A stretch of DNA of 28,891 nt from NCBI GenBank assembly GCA_018396565.1, contig JAGTQO010000005.1, forward strand, positions 5,579 through 34,469. The letters run 5' to 3'. The notes under the pieces were generated by a model that worked only from the letters and a program-made list of their open reading frames with translations, had not been told where the DNA came from and did not search any database. Origin of the DNA: Candidatus Bathyarchaeota archaeon (GTDB lineage: Archaea > Thermoproteota > Bathyarchaeia > 40CM-2-53-6 > RBG-13-38-9). Made by a program: the position numbers and the translations under genes. The stretch's first letter is position 1. Every line of letters starts with the position of its first letter. Shown piece by piece: positions 7,110 through 13,887 of the stretch.

Positions 7110-7385
7110 TTGGGTAAGGTCAGGTCTTATCTAATAAAGAAGAGTGCTGAGGAGTTCATGAGGCTACATCAGAATGAGGTCACTACAGACTTTGAAGTGA
7201 ATAAGCAACTGGTTAAGAAGTACTTGGATACTAGGACCAAGAAGATGAGGAATAGGATTGCAGGCTACCTCACAAGCCTGAAGCGTGTGGAGGAGCATCG
7301 TAAACAGCATATGATGGCTCCAGCCTCAGTAGCTCCTCCTGAAGAGGAGAACAGGTCAACTTCAAAAGCGTTTAAATATAAATAG
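7110..7385 (+). CDS. rps17e: 30S ribosomal protein S17e
   Basis: The segment GKVRSYLIKKSAEEFMRLH, then TTDFEVNKQLVKKY and KKMRNRIAGYLTSLKRVEEH, is the S17e signature. It lies on the small-subunit head in archaea and eukaryotes. The frame is open from 7026, but the first 28 residues are not family-like. The TTG at 7110 places the start exactly at the conserved GKVR and has GGTG a few bases upstream, giving 91 residues. The tail after about residue 65 (QHMMAPASVAPPEEENRSTS) is a low-complexity extension beyond the usual archaeal length of about 65. The promoter of Alba lies inside the 3' end of this gene. Confidence 0.93.
   Translation: MGKVRSYLIKKSAEEFMRLHQNEVTTDFEVNKQLVKKYLDTRTKKMRNRIAGYLTSLKRVEEHRKQHMMAPASVAPPEEENRSTSKAFKYK
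7370..7382 (+). promoter_or_regulatory. Alba promoter inside the 3' end of S17e
   Basis: GTTTAAATATAAA overlaps the last codons of the S17e gene and lies about 55 nt before the Alba ATG, predicting a leader of about 30 nt that contains the GGAGGAGG ribosome-binding site. It may explain the AT-rich end (SKAFKYK) of the S17e protein. Confidence 0.5.
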
Positions 7386-7430
7386 AGCCTAACATAGAAA
7401 CCCCAGAAAATTCAATGGAGGAGGAATGCA

Positions 7431-7715
7431 ATGTCTAAGGAACCTAATACAGTATTCATAGGACGTAAACCTACCATGAACTACGTCTTGGCCGTCATAA
7501 CCCTCTTCGGCTCAGGAGACACAAGGGAGGTAACCCTGAAGGCCAGGGGGCAGGCGATAACAACGGCTGTGGATGTTGCTGAGATAACCAGACGTAGATT
7601 CATGGAGAATCTGAAGGTCGAGAGAGTGAACCTTGGAACAGAAGAGATACCTATGCAGGAAGGCGGTACAAGGTCTGTCTCGACCATAGAGATAACCCTA
7701 GCGAAGCCAAGTTGA
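7431..7715 (+). CDS. albA: DNA/RNA-binding protein Alba
   Basis: The 94-residue protein opens with NTVFIGRKPTMNYVLAVITLF, where the lysine in GRKP is the residue acetylated in Sulfolobus Alba. GQAITTAVDVAEITRRRF and STIEITLAKPS complete the Alba fold. Alba dimers coat DNA and RNA. The start ATG has a very strong ribosome-binding site (GGAGGAGG, 5 nt spacer), fitting high expression. It has its own TATA box inside the S17e gene. Together with the nearby histone it shows a dual chromatin system. Confidence 0.97.
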   Translation: MSKEPNTVFIGRKPTMNYVLAVITLFGSGDTREVTLKARGQAITTAVDVAEITRRRFMENLKVERVNLGTEEIPMQEGGTRSVSTIEITLAKPS

Positions 7716-7748
7716 GAGCGAAGCCTTCCAACATCCCACAGACCAATA

Positions 7749-7800
7749 GGAGGCCCCTAAACCTACACCGAAGATATGAAGGGCCTCCGGCCTTTATTCC
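7749..7800 (+). terminator. Inverted repeat downstream of Alba
   Basis: GGAGGCCC (7749-7756) is perfectly complementary to GGGCCTCC (7781-7788), with a 24-nt loop, followed by GGCCTTTATTCC. It could be a transcript-end structure for the highly expressed Alba gene. Archaeal termination does not usually need hairpins, so this is tentative. Confidence 0.3.
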
Positions 7801-7886
7801 TTTCATCCTACAATTGTTGAAACGTCCCTATCTAGAGATTAAGACATACTCATGCTTACTATTTGATGTATTGGATTGGGATAGGC

Positions 7887-8267
7887 ATGGGAAGCGGAGT
7901 ATGTTCTGAAGCTGAGAAGGTCTGGGCGTTGAGACTCATCAGGGAGGCGAGAGTCGACCTCGGCCTAGCCCAGCAGACTAAGAGCCTAAACGAAGCCAGG
8001 GATCTCCTGCTCATGACATTGAGGAAAGCGGAGTTGGCTGTGAGTCATGCACTGGGATATTCTGAGTATATCGACTTCGCAATAGATGAGGCGGTGGACG
8101 CTGGGATAGGCGAATCTCAGCCCTCAGTCAGGATCATCATGAAGATCAGGGAGGCTGCCAGAAGATTAGCTGCGTTAGAACACGTTTACTCCAAGGAAAC
8201 TATGTTAGAGTTGGGTGAGTCGATACTCGAATCGGCAAACCATATAGTTGAGGCTGTAGTGAACTGA
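7887..8267 (+). CDS. Small helical protein (HEPN-like pattern), function unknown
   Basis: From the ATG at 7887 this is 126 residues, almost wholly alpha-helical. It has a repeated pattern of paired helices: EARDLLLMTLRKAELAVSHALGY, a turn, then a long C-terminal helix. That layout recalls HEPN-type or four-helix proteins, but the RxxxxH catalytic motif of toxic HEPN nucleases is not evident. In-frame TTG 7863 and ATG 7866 would add 7-8 hydrophobic residues. It is followed 10 nt later by the MoaD-like gene and is probably cotranscribed with it. Confidence 0.7.
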   Translation: MGSGVCSEAEKVWALRLIREARVDLGLAQQTKSLNEARDLLLMTLRKAELAVSHALGYSEYIDFAIDEAVDAGIGESQPSVRIIMKIREAARRLAALEHVYSKETMLELGESILESANHIVEAVVN

Positions 8268-8277
8268 TGGTGGTTCG

Positions 8278-8565
8278 ATGGTTAGGGTCAGGGTCAGATT
8301 CATCGGAACCTTCAGGTGGGCTGCGAAGATGGATGAGACTGATCTGGAGGTTCCGGAACAAACCAGCATCACGGATCTTTTGGATAGGGTCTTTGAGATG
8401 GTGAATAGAGTGGAAGATACCTCTAATGCAGGTCAACCTCAAGAATTTGGACGTAACATGTTGATTCTGGTCAATGATGTTGAGGTAGGATTATTGAAGG
8501 GTTTTGAAACTATCCTCAGGGATGGGGATAAGGTAACTCTTATACCTACAGCCCATGGAGGATGA
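8278..8565 (+). CDS. MoaD/ThiS-like beta-grasp protein (SAMP type)
   Basis: The 95-residue protein begins VRVRFIGTFRWAAKMDETDLEVPE and ends DGDKVTLIPTAHGG. This is the beta-grasp ubiquitin-like fold with the C-terminal di-glycine needed for adenylation by an E1-like enzyme. Such proteins carry sulfur for molybdopterin or tRNA thiolation, or act as small archaeal modifiers joined to lysines. No MoaE or E1-like partner lies nearby, so the role cannot be chosen from context. The ATG has GGTGG 7 nt upstream and follows the helical-protein gene by 10 nt. The next gene converges. Confidence 0.9.
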   Translation: MVRVRVRFIGTFRWAAKMDETDLEVPEQTSITDLLDRVFEMVNRVEDTSNAGQPQEFGRNMLILVNDVEVGLLKGFETILRDGDKVTLIPTAHGG

Positions 8566-8577
8566 AATGAAAATCGT

Positions 8578-8772
8578 TTAGACCTCAACCACTTCACATG
8601 CAAGTCTCTTAATGATCATCTCAGCCTTTGGACCATCGACCTTCATAGTGTATAGGGTTTTAGGGGTTCTGAGCTTCATCTTGACAATCTCCCCTGACCT
8701 TCTCACCCTACACTCCGAGGCTGTCTCCGACAATTTTATGAAAGTCTCCTCGTCGAATATTTCAGTCGGCAC
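8578..8772 (-). CDS. rpl38e: 50S ribosomal protein L38e
   Basis: The protein has about 64 residues. The segment GEIVKMKLRTPKTLYTMKVDGPKAEMIIKRL aligns by eye with eukaryotic RPL38 (VKFKVR..RYLYTLVI...AEKLKQSL). MPTEIFDEETF matches the start of L38e, so I prefer the GTG at 8772; a TTG at 8778 would add two residues. Among archaea L38e is found mainly in Thermoproteota-related lineages, so its presence helps place the organism. A TATA box lies at 8808-8819. It converges with the MoaD-like gene. Confidence 0.87.
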   Translation of the reverse strand: MPTEIFDEETFIKLSETASECRVRRSGEIVKMKLRTPKTLYTMKVDGPKAEMIIKRLACEVVEV

Positions 8773-8807
8773 CCTCAATCCCCTACAGGCAATTTAGAGG
8801 CTCCGAC

Positions 8808-8819
8808 TAAAATATAAGG
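8808..8819 (-). promoter_or_regulatory. TATA box of L38e
   Basis: The minus strand reads CCTTATATTTTA, about 40 nt before the predicted GTG start, leaving room for a short leader containing AGGGG. Confidence 0.45.
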
Positions 8820-8857
8820 AGTATCCTCAAATCGACCATCTGCTAGATGTCTGAGTT

Positions 8858-10228
8858 TTATCTGTTGCATCTTCTGGTCTCCTCCAACATGGAGGTCAAA
8901 GCGACGGCGACGATCAATGTGAGTAAGCAGATGGTGAAGCCATTATGGAAGGAGTCTGGTGAGAATATTCTGATGCCGCCAGAGACCTTGACAAGACCGT
9001 AAGTATCCAAGTAATAACCTAGGAGCATCTGGAAGATCGCTATTCCAATGAAGGGTATGGCGTTCGCGCAGCCCGTCGCCACACCCATCATATCCCGTGG
9101 ATATAGTTCCTTGACGATCACGATGCTTATCGGCATCACTCCAAATGTGAACCCCATCATAAATAGCAGCGGAGACATCCAGAAACCCAGCCTCAAGGCC
9201 TGTAATTTGGGAGAAGTAACCATGAACCAGGTTAAGGTGAAAAGGATCGAACCTAAGAGATACACCATCCTCCTGGAATGGAAGATTCTGTCTGACGCGA
9301 AACCCCAGAAGGATGCGCCGGTGAGGAATCCTAAAGCAACCAGCATGATCATTCCACTCGCCTCAACCCTACCGAACCCGTAGACCTGCATCAGGTATGG
9401 GACACCCCAGAGCCCTTGAAAGCTGATGAATGAGCCGAAGTAGAAGAAAGGTGGGAATGCTGCGAACCAGAAGTTCCTGTTCTTAATAGATTCGATTAAA
9501 CCCTTCGATGGTCTGAAATTATCTCCAGACCTTTCTGACGCATGATCTAACCAAACCTCACGATATCGCTTGGATACTCCGCTGGGATCATCCTCAACCA
9601 GAAGCCATAAGGCCAAAGTCAATGTTAAGGTGGATAAGGCTATTCCTAGGAAAGAGTTCCGCCAGCCGAGGCCTGTGACCATAATGGCAAATGGTGCCGA
9701 AGCAACGAGCCCTCCGAGATTTCCTATAGATACGAGAATTCCTGTTACACTGGCGAAACTTCCGACATCAAACCAGGACGCTATAAGTTTCGCTGACGAT
9801 AGAAACGCTACTGAGACACCTAATCCGATCATGGTCCTTCCAAGCATAGCCATGGAGAGGTTGCCGGAGAGGGCGAAGGTCAATGTTCCGAAACCTGTGA
9901 TGAGGCAGAAGAATGTCAGGATCTTTCTCGGTCCGAGGCTGTCTACGAGTAAACCGGCTGGAAGCTGCATGGCTGCGTAAGTGTAAAAGTATAGGGATGT
10001 CAGGAAGCCTATAGACGTAGCGCTCGCAGAGAAGTCCCTCATCAAATCCTCAACTATGACTGTCGCCGAGACCCTGTGAAAATATGCGAGAAAATATAGT
10101 AGTGATGAGGATATGAACACGATCCATTTGCGATGAATTTTATGCAAACTCAATCTAGATCGGACCCTCTGTAAGAACCTAGATCCGTGTGGAGGCGACT
10201 TAAGACTGTTATTGAGGCTGGCAGTCAA
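8858..10228 (-). CDS. Major facilitator superfamily transporter
   Basis: The 456-residue protein has 12 predicted membrane helices in two halves. A cytoplasmic N-terminal tail of about 35 residues precedes helix 1. The helix 2-3 loop is GLLVDSLGPRKILTFF, the MFS motif A position (GxLaDrxGrr), and FWGFASDRIFHSRRMVYLLG repeats it in the second half. The layout resembles glycerol-3-phosphate/organic-anion type MFS members (AYFHRVSATVIVEDLMRDF near helix 1), but the substrate is not predictable. The start is TTG at 10228. The gene stands alone between L38e and the tRNA pair. Confidence 0.9.
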   Translation of the reverse strand: MTASLNNSLKSPPHGSRFLQRVRSRLSLHKIHRKWIVFISSSLLYFLAYFHRVSATVIVEDLMRDFSASATSIGFLTSLYFYTYAAMQLPAGLLVDSLGPRKILTFFCLITGFGTLTFALSGNLSMAMLGRTMIGLGVSVAFLSSAKLIASWFDVGSFASVTGILVSIGNLGGLVASAPFAIMVTGLGWRNSFLGIALSTLTLTLALWLLVEDDPSGVSKRYREVWLDHASERSGDNFRPSKGLIESIKNRNFWFAAFPPFFYFGSFISFQGLWGVPYLMQVYGFGRVEASGMIMLVALGFLTGASFWGFASDRIFHSRRMVYLLGSILFTLTWFMVTSPKLQALRLGFWMSPLLFMMGFTFGVMPISIVIVKELYPRDMMGVATGCANAIPFIGIAIFQMLLGYYLDTYGLVKVSGGIRIFSPDSFHNGFTICLLTLIVAVALTSMLEETRRCNR

Positions 10229-10448
10229 ATGTGTGAAATTTGATCCATACCTTTAATCATGACTATTATGGAGAAAGTTTAGACAATGGCAGGAAAGATT
10301 CGGTAAAGATCTTGAATAAACCGAACTCAATGAAACATGGCGATGTTATGGTCGACCGACACGTTTCAACAGCAAAAGTTTCTTGGAGCCTTCGCGGAAG
10401 ATTTTTCCATCCAATATGAAATCTGGATGTTTAAAGCTTACTGTGTGG

Positions 10449-10564
10449 TGGGCCCGGTGGGATTTGAACCCATGACCAACAGGTCACTCAGCCTCTTATG
10501 AGCATCGACCTTCGATCTGTCGCTCTCTCCGTGGCTTCTCCAGACCGGACTGAGCTACGGGCCC
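10449..10564 (-). tRNA. tRNA-Met or tRNA-Ile2 (CAU), three predicted introns
   Basis: The acceptor is GGGCCCG/CGGGCCC with A73, and CCA is encoded (10446-10448). The D-stem GCTC/GAGC encloses 26 nt, and removing 17 nt leaves a normal loop. In the anticodon arm, ACAG is separated from G by a 13-nt insert ATCGAAGGTCGAT (a 4-bp hairpin). A 12-nt insert after CTCATA(A) separates the loop from CCTGT. Removing both gives ACAGG-CTCATAA-CCTGT, anticodon CAU, and a 74-nt tRNA. The sequence resembles archaeal elongator Met, but CAU-anticodon Ile2 cannot be excluded. It is not the initiator type. Position 49-65 is an A-C mismatch. A TATA box lies about 36 nt upstream. Confidence 0.87.
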
Positions 10565-10592
10565 CTCACCCATATCTAATGAAGGAACTTAA

Positions 10593-10607
10593 TGGGTTAT
10601 AAAATAT
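10593..10607 (-). promoter_or_regulatory. TATA box of tRNA-Met
   Basis: The minus strand reads AATATTTTATAACC, roughly 30-40 nt before the tRNA 5' end. Confidence 0.45.
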
Positions 10608-10660
10608 TTCTTCCTGCGACTGTTTAGCATCTACCGAATATGTATATGAATGTCTACCAA

Positions 10661-10670
10661 ATATTTTAAT
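10661..10670 (+). promoter_or_regulatory. TATA box of tRNA-Asn
   Basis: ATATTTTAAT lies about 50 nt before the preferred tRNA 5' end (10712) and about 30 nt before an alternative acceptor-like GCCGCCG at 10697. It is divergent from the tRNA-Met promoter. Confidence 0.45.
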
Positions 10671-10711
10671 ACCTCACGTAAATGTTGATGGTTGGTGCCG
10701 CCGATGGTTGA

Positions 10712-10861
10712 GCCGCCGTTTACGTCTGAAGTGGCGTAGGCGCAAGCTCAGTGGTAGAGCAGCGGACCCAAACCTCTCAAAGGTTGGGGCTGAGGCTGTT
10801 AAACACCTATTCAATGGCTGCAGCAACCCGTTGGTCGAGGGTTCGAATCCTTCCGGCGGCG
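10712..10861 (+). tRNA. tRNA-Asn (GUU), three predicted introns
   Basis: The 3' end is clear: T-arm GAGGG-TTCGAAT-CCTTC, acceptor CGGCGGC, G73 and encoded CCA (10862-10864). The 5' acceptor GCCGCCG is at 10712-10718. Predicted introns are 10720-10744 (25 nt, between U8 and A9), 10766-10794 (29 nt, inside the anticodon stem between positions 30 and 31) and 10803-10826 (24 nt, after the loop). Removing all three gives D-arm GCTC-AGTGGTA-GAGC, anticodon arm GCGGG-CTGTTAA-CCCGT, anticodon GUU, and 72 nt in total. A second GCCGCCG at 10697-10703, 15 nt upstream, is an alternative 5' end, but it would not give U8 as simply. The 3' end is also one side of a 30-bp direct repeat. Confidence 0.85.
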
Positions 10862-10874
10862 CCACAAATTTAGT
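10845..10874 (+). repeat. Left direct repeat (attachment-site-like) in the tRNA-Asn 3' end
   Basis: This 30-nt stretch covers the tRNA-Asn T-loop, acceptor and CCA plus 10 nt downstream. It recurs at 12629-12658 in the same orientation with two mismatches. A tRNA 3' end as one copy is typical of integrase attachment sites. Confidence 0.65.
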
Positions 10875-11024
10875 TCGAGTCTAAAAAATTTATTAGTGAG
10901 TTGGCGTTTTTTCCTAATTAGCCTATGAAAATCCAAAGATTAAAATTTGATTAATATCGACATCCAACATAAGCATTTATACCTACGTCTTCAGAATAAC
11001 ACATACAATGCATGGTGTGGTTGG

Positions 11025-11429
11025 ATGAAGGTTAAGCCCTACGCGGTGGAGACTTTGACGGATTACTTGCAAGAGCTTAGGAGAGCCTTGAGCGAGCGCC
11101 GTCCCATAACTAGTTTGAGGGTGGATTTTAAATCCATGGTTGATACGGTGGACAGGCTGGATGAGATGCTTTCCTCTCCAAGCCTCTCGAAACTGGAGAG
11201 GGAGGGAATCACGTTGATAAGAGAGTACATTAAGGAAGCCTCGATGAAATCCTATTCGGGACGCGGGGAAGAGGCTGTGCCCTACGTTGACCGAGCGCTG
11301 GAGGCAGCTCTAACCCTCAACAACCTTAACCTGTTGAAGGAGGGGGGAGTGGCGCTCATTCATCCGGATGAGCTCGTAGAAATGGACAGGGTTGGAGGTA
11401 GGCCGGTCTACTCTATCAAGCGGAGATGA
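11025..11429 (+). CDS. Unrecognised helical protein, island gene 1
   Basis: The protein has 134 residues from the ATG at 11025; the frame is open back to 10947, but the added residues look non-coding and AT-rich. I do not recognise a family. It is largely helical, with charged amphipathic segments (LTDYLQELRRALSERR, KSMVDTVDRLDEML, EREGITLIREYIKEA) and a C-terminal stretch ending GGRPVYSIKRR. It overlaps the next gene by 38 nt, which suggests translational coupling. Both sit inside the tRNA-Asn direct-repeat interval. A helical adaptor or DNA-binding role is possible, but nothing supports a specific one. Confidence 0.7.
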   Translation: MKVKPYAVETLTDYLQELRRALSERRPITSLRVDFKSMVDTVDRLDEMLSSPSLSKLEREGITLIREYIKEASMKSYSGRGEEAVPYVDRALEAALTLNNLNLLKEGGVALIHPDELVEMDRVGGRPVYSIKRR

Positions 11430-11973
11430 AATCGTCCTAATAGACTTCACGCCCAGGAGGGTATTCGTTGAAAGGCTGAAGGTGCAGGAGGTTCACTACT
11501 TCTTCTGGAACCTAGACCTCTACAAACCTTTCGATTATGAGCCCGTCAAGGTCGAAAAGAGGGGTGATGGCGTCTACGTCTCCACGCGCTACCATTGGAG
11601 GGGGCTGGTCATGTGGACCTCACCTAAATTGCATGATGAGAAACCCCTGCTCACAATCGCCCATGGGGTGCATACACCGATCATCTATTCGACCAGGTGG
11701 CTTTTCCATCTGATCTGCGACATGAAAGCGTTGAGCGCATCTGAGCGGTTCATGCTTGGAGCCTACATAACCATATTCAATGCCCTGCTTACCGGCAAGC
11801 TCTCCATAAACGATCAGAAAAAGTTCAAGGGATATAAAGAACTTATAACATATGAGGCGGTTCCAGAGGAATACAGGTTCAGATTGGATAAATGGAGCTT
11901 CTTAATAATAATCGGGGGTTGCCCGAAAACCATGCCAGAGGAAGTTAGAAGCAGGCTTGAAGGCCACTGTTAG
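11392..11973 (+). CDS. Unrecognised protein, island gene 2
   Basis: The 193-residue protein has no family I can name. It opens with a beta-rich section (EIVLIDFTPRRVFVERL; VKVEKRGDGVYVSTRYHWRGLVMW), then helices around residues 90-145 (WLFHLICDMKALSASERFMLGAYITIFNALL, given here in two runs). It ends with IGGCPKTMPEEVRSRLEGHC. There is no clear membrane segment, P-loop or zinc motif; single Cys, His and Trp residues are scattered. The only upstream in-frame starts before the stop at 11377 are TTG 11392 and later codons. ACAGGG just before the TTG may be its ribosome-binding site. The 38-nt overlap with the preceding gene argues for a two-gene unit. Confidence 0.68.
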   Translation: MEVGRSTLSSGDEIVLIDFTPRRVFVERLKVQEVHYFFWNLDLYKPFDYEPVKVEKRGDGVYVSTRYHWRGLVMWTSPKLHDEKPLLTIAHGVHTPIIYSTRWLFHLICDMKALSASERFMLGAYITIFNALLTGKLSINDQKKFKGYKELITYEAVPEEYRFRLDKWSFLIIIGGCPKTMPEEVRSRLEGHC

Positions 11974-12628
11974 ACTCATGGTGAATTCAGTACGGATATT
12001 TCTTTATAGCTGAATGTTCACCAATCCCCGCAGGTTCTTTGTCAGGATCGGATACGTTCCCAAATTCTAGTGCAACACTTACTACTAGCTCGTTAGTTAG
12101 TGCAAAACGCTATTATGCGCTGTAAGTTGAGTATTCGCATCCAAGTACGCATATAGACGGCTTAGCCACCATTTAGGTCTGTGATGGAGTATCTCTCAGC
12201 TTATGGAATAAGAAGGACTCACTCTTTCAATGTAGGATGTTCCTTTATTTGGTTTCTCAATCTCGATGATTTTCCCACTTCCCAAGTAAATTTGTCTACG
12301 CTCTGAAGCAAATCGATTTTCCTTTTGCTGATATCGGTATGCCCATAACTATACTCGACTTTGAATTCCAATCTCATGGCGTCTGTCCCTATCCTGTACA
12401 TGATCCTATTGTCTGCGTTATGGTCCATAGCTGTCTTAGCCGACGAACCCTAAGCAATACCTATATCAAGAGACTTAGATTCAGTTTAGATCATTAGAGT
12501 CTCGGCCACTCAGGATTTAAACCAACTAAATACACTTTTTGGGCGAAGGAGGGGGCATGTTGCCGGAATGAGAACTAGGAGATAGCATCACATTTAGAAA
12601 ATATCAAGACTCGTACTGAATTTAGTAT
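11974..12628. other. Mostly non-coding right part of the tRNA-Asn-bounded segment
   Basis: This stretch is AT-richer than its surroundings and has no long ORF. The only candidate is a 69-residue minus-strand ORF (12219-12428) beginning MDHNADNRIMYRIGTDAMRLEF, with plausible protein composition but no ribosome-binding site and no recognisable family. The rest looks like decayed sequence between the two island genes and the right repeat. No integrase remnant was recognised. Confidence 0.4.
12219..12428 (-). CDS. Possible small hypothetical protein
   Basis: The 69 residues are hydrophilic, with a basic C-terminal half (TDISKRKIDLLQSVDKF, SSRLRNQIKEHPTLKE). I do not recognise a family. No Shine-Dalgarno or convincing TATA box is evident. 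It may be a fragment of a larger decayed gene of the integrated segment, or not a gene at all. Confidence 0.3.
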   Translation of the reverse strand: MDHNADNRIMYRIGTDAMRLEFKVEYSYGHTDISKRKIDLLQSVDKFTWEVGKSSRLRNQIKEHPTLKE

Positions 12629-12658
12629 GAATCCTTTCGGCGGCGCCATAAATTTAGT
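12629..12658 (+). repeat. Right direct repeat: remnant copy of the tRNA-Asn 3' end
   Basis: This 30-nt stretch matches 10845-10874 at 28 positions, covering the T-loop end, the acceptor GGCGGCG, CCA and the following AAATTTAGT. The matching bases continue beyond the tRNA itself, and no other tRNA part is present, so it is a duplicated target rather than a second tRNA gene. Confidence 0.65.
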
Positions 12659-12900
12659 GTTAGGAGACCACCAACCTACGCTCGCCGATTACGTATAGAT
12701 TTATGAGCCTTTACCCATCTCTTTCTGCTCATTGTGATCCCACCAATATTTGCAACTATTTTATCGGAGGCTACTGGATATTACGGAACCTTACATTCAT
12801 GGGGGGTGAAGGGTTTCCGCCTCACCTATTTGAGACACGTCTTAAGGGAAGTTCAGGAGACGCTCTGCAGAATCGTAAGCTGAAGATTCTTATAGATCCT
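12659..12900. other. Intergenic stretch after the right repeat
   Basis: No supportable gene is seen. The plus-strand ORF at 12703-12930 lacks a ribosome-binding site and ends over the 3' end of the converging surface-protein gene, so I treat it as chance. Confidence 0.4.
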
Positions 12901-13887
12901 TCAGTTGTTTCTACTTTTAATTGCTATTAGAATGAATGTGGAGATAAGCCCCAGAAATGCCAGGTAAGGCATTAACAATGCAAGTTTGTTTACAGGCATG
13001 TAGACTCCGCCTACTGGTTTAGGTGCTATGTTTCCGAAATGGTTGTTGATGCTTTCCCGTGGGCCGTCATCACTTGCTACGAGGGTTATCGGTCCTATGA
13101 GTGTCGCAGTCGTCGCGACTCTGCCAACTGGGGTCTCCTCCCTAATATAGAATGTGTATGTTTTGCCTTCTATAGCTCCTACTAGGTTGAAGCAGTAGCT
13201 ACCTCTGAGCCCGTTCTCACCAGATTGAAGAATGTCTGGGTGCGCATCCTCTGGAGGGGGATAACTTAGCTCTGGATAATATTCTGTTGCCTTCGTCTTC
13301 ATATCTGGCCCCAAGAGTACAAACGTGACCCCAGGCTCAACCCATGAACCTCCAAGAAGCAGGCCTATTCCATGCTCAACCTCAACATCATACAACCCAT
13401 TCCTGTTAGAATCCTCAAATTTCTCGCCACATATGTGGAAGGAGAAGGTGGGGTCTTCCTTAGGTTTTTGATGTATGAGCTTATTTCCTTTTGCGAAAGC
13501 ATGGGTAGTCGATCCTCTATTCCAAGAGTTCTGGTCGAAATTGTGTCCTGTCCCAATACCTTGATCGTAAGGATCGTAACTGTTGTGGAGTGGCAGCCAA
13601 TACTTTGTTTGGTCAGGGCCAGGCAACTTGGAATAGTAGAGATTAGCTCGCATGTTTAAAGGAATTGAATTAATGTCCGTTGGGTAGCTTCCAGGTTGAT
13701 ATTCAGCTTCGGTAGCTCTGAAGAAGAACCAGACTCTGGTGTCGCCAACCACATTTTGACATTTCATTTTTACCTTCAGCTTAATAGTTTCCCCAGGCCT
13801 AAGTATCTTGAGGCCATCACTGAATTGGTCGCTGCTTGTATAGGCCTCTAGACCGTCTCCAGGTTTTCCGAGAGACCAAGTATACAT
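12901..13887 (-). CDS. Surface-anchored protein with SdrD-B-like segment (main part of a frameshifted gene)
   Basis: The ORF as opened from ATG has 328 residues, but its frame is open back to about 14151 and clearly continues the signal-peptide fragment upstream. It holds a beta-rich extracellular region and a FEDSNRNGLYD motif with EPGVTFVLLGPD about 25 residues later, which resembles SdrD B-like or collagen-binding-B-like repeats of surface proteins. A C-terminal anchor PVGGVYMPVNKLALLMPYLA plus basic tail (KSRNN) follows. The VGG.xxPVNKLALL pattern looks to me like a recurrent C-terminal anchor of archaeal surface proteins; this is from memory. It is probably a cell-surface protein. A one-base shift separates it from its signal peptide. 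Confidence 0.75.
   Translation of the reverse strand: MYTWSLGKPGDGLEAYTSSDQFSDGLKILRPGETIKLKVKMKCQNVVGDTRVWFFFRATEAEYQPGSYPTDINSIPLNMRANLYYSKLPGPDQTKYWLPLHNSYDPYDQGIGTGHNFDQNSWNRGSTTHAFAKGNKLIHQKPKEDPTFSFHICGEKFEDSNRNGLYDVEVEHGIGLLLGGSWVEPGVTFVLLGPDMKTKATEYYPELSYPPPEDAHPDILQSGENGLRGSYCFNLVGAIEGKTYTFYIREETPVGRVATTATLIGPITLVASDDGPRESINNHFGNIAPKPVGGVYMPVNKLALLMPYLAFLGLISTFILIAIKSRNN

Noticed and set aside
10674..10865. Minus-strand ORF MAPPEGFEPSTNG
   Set aside because: It is the antisense reading of tRNA-Asn and its introns, not a protein.
12500..12530. tRNA T-arm-like GGTTTAAATCC on the minus strand
   Set aside because: No acceptor, D-arm or anticodon arm can be built around it.
12703..12930. 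Plus-strand ORF of 75 codons after the right repeat
   Set aside because: It has no ribosome-binding site or recognisable motif, and overlaps the 3' end of the converging surface-protein gene.
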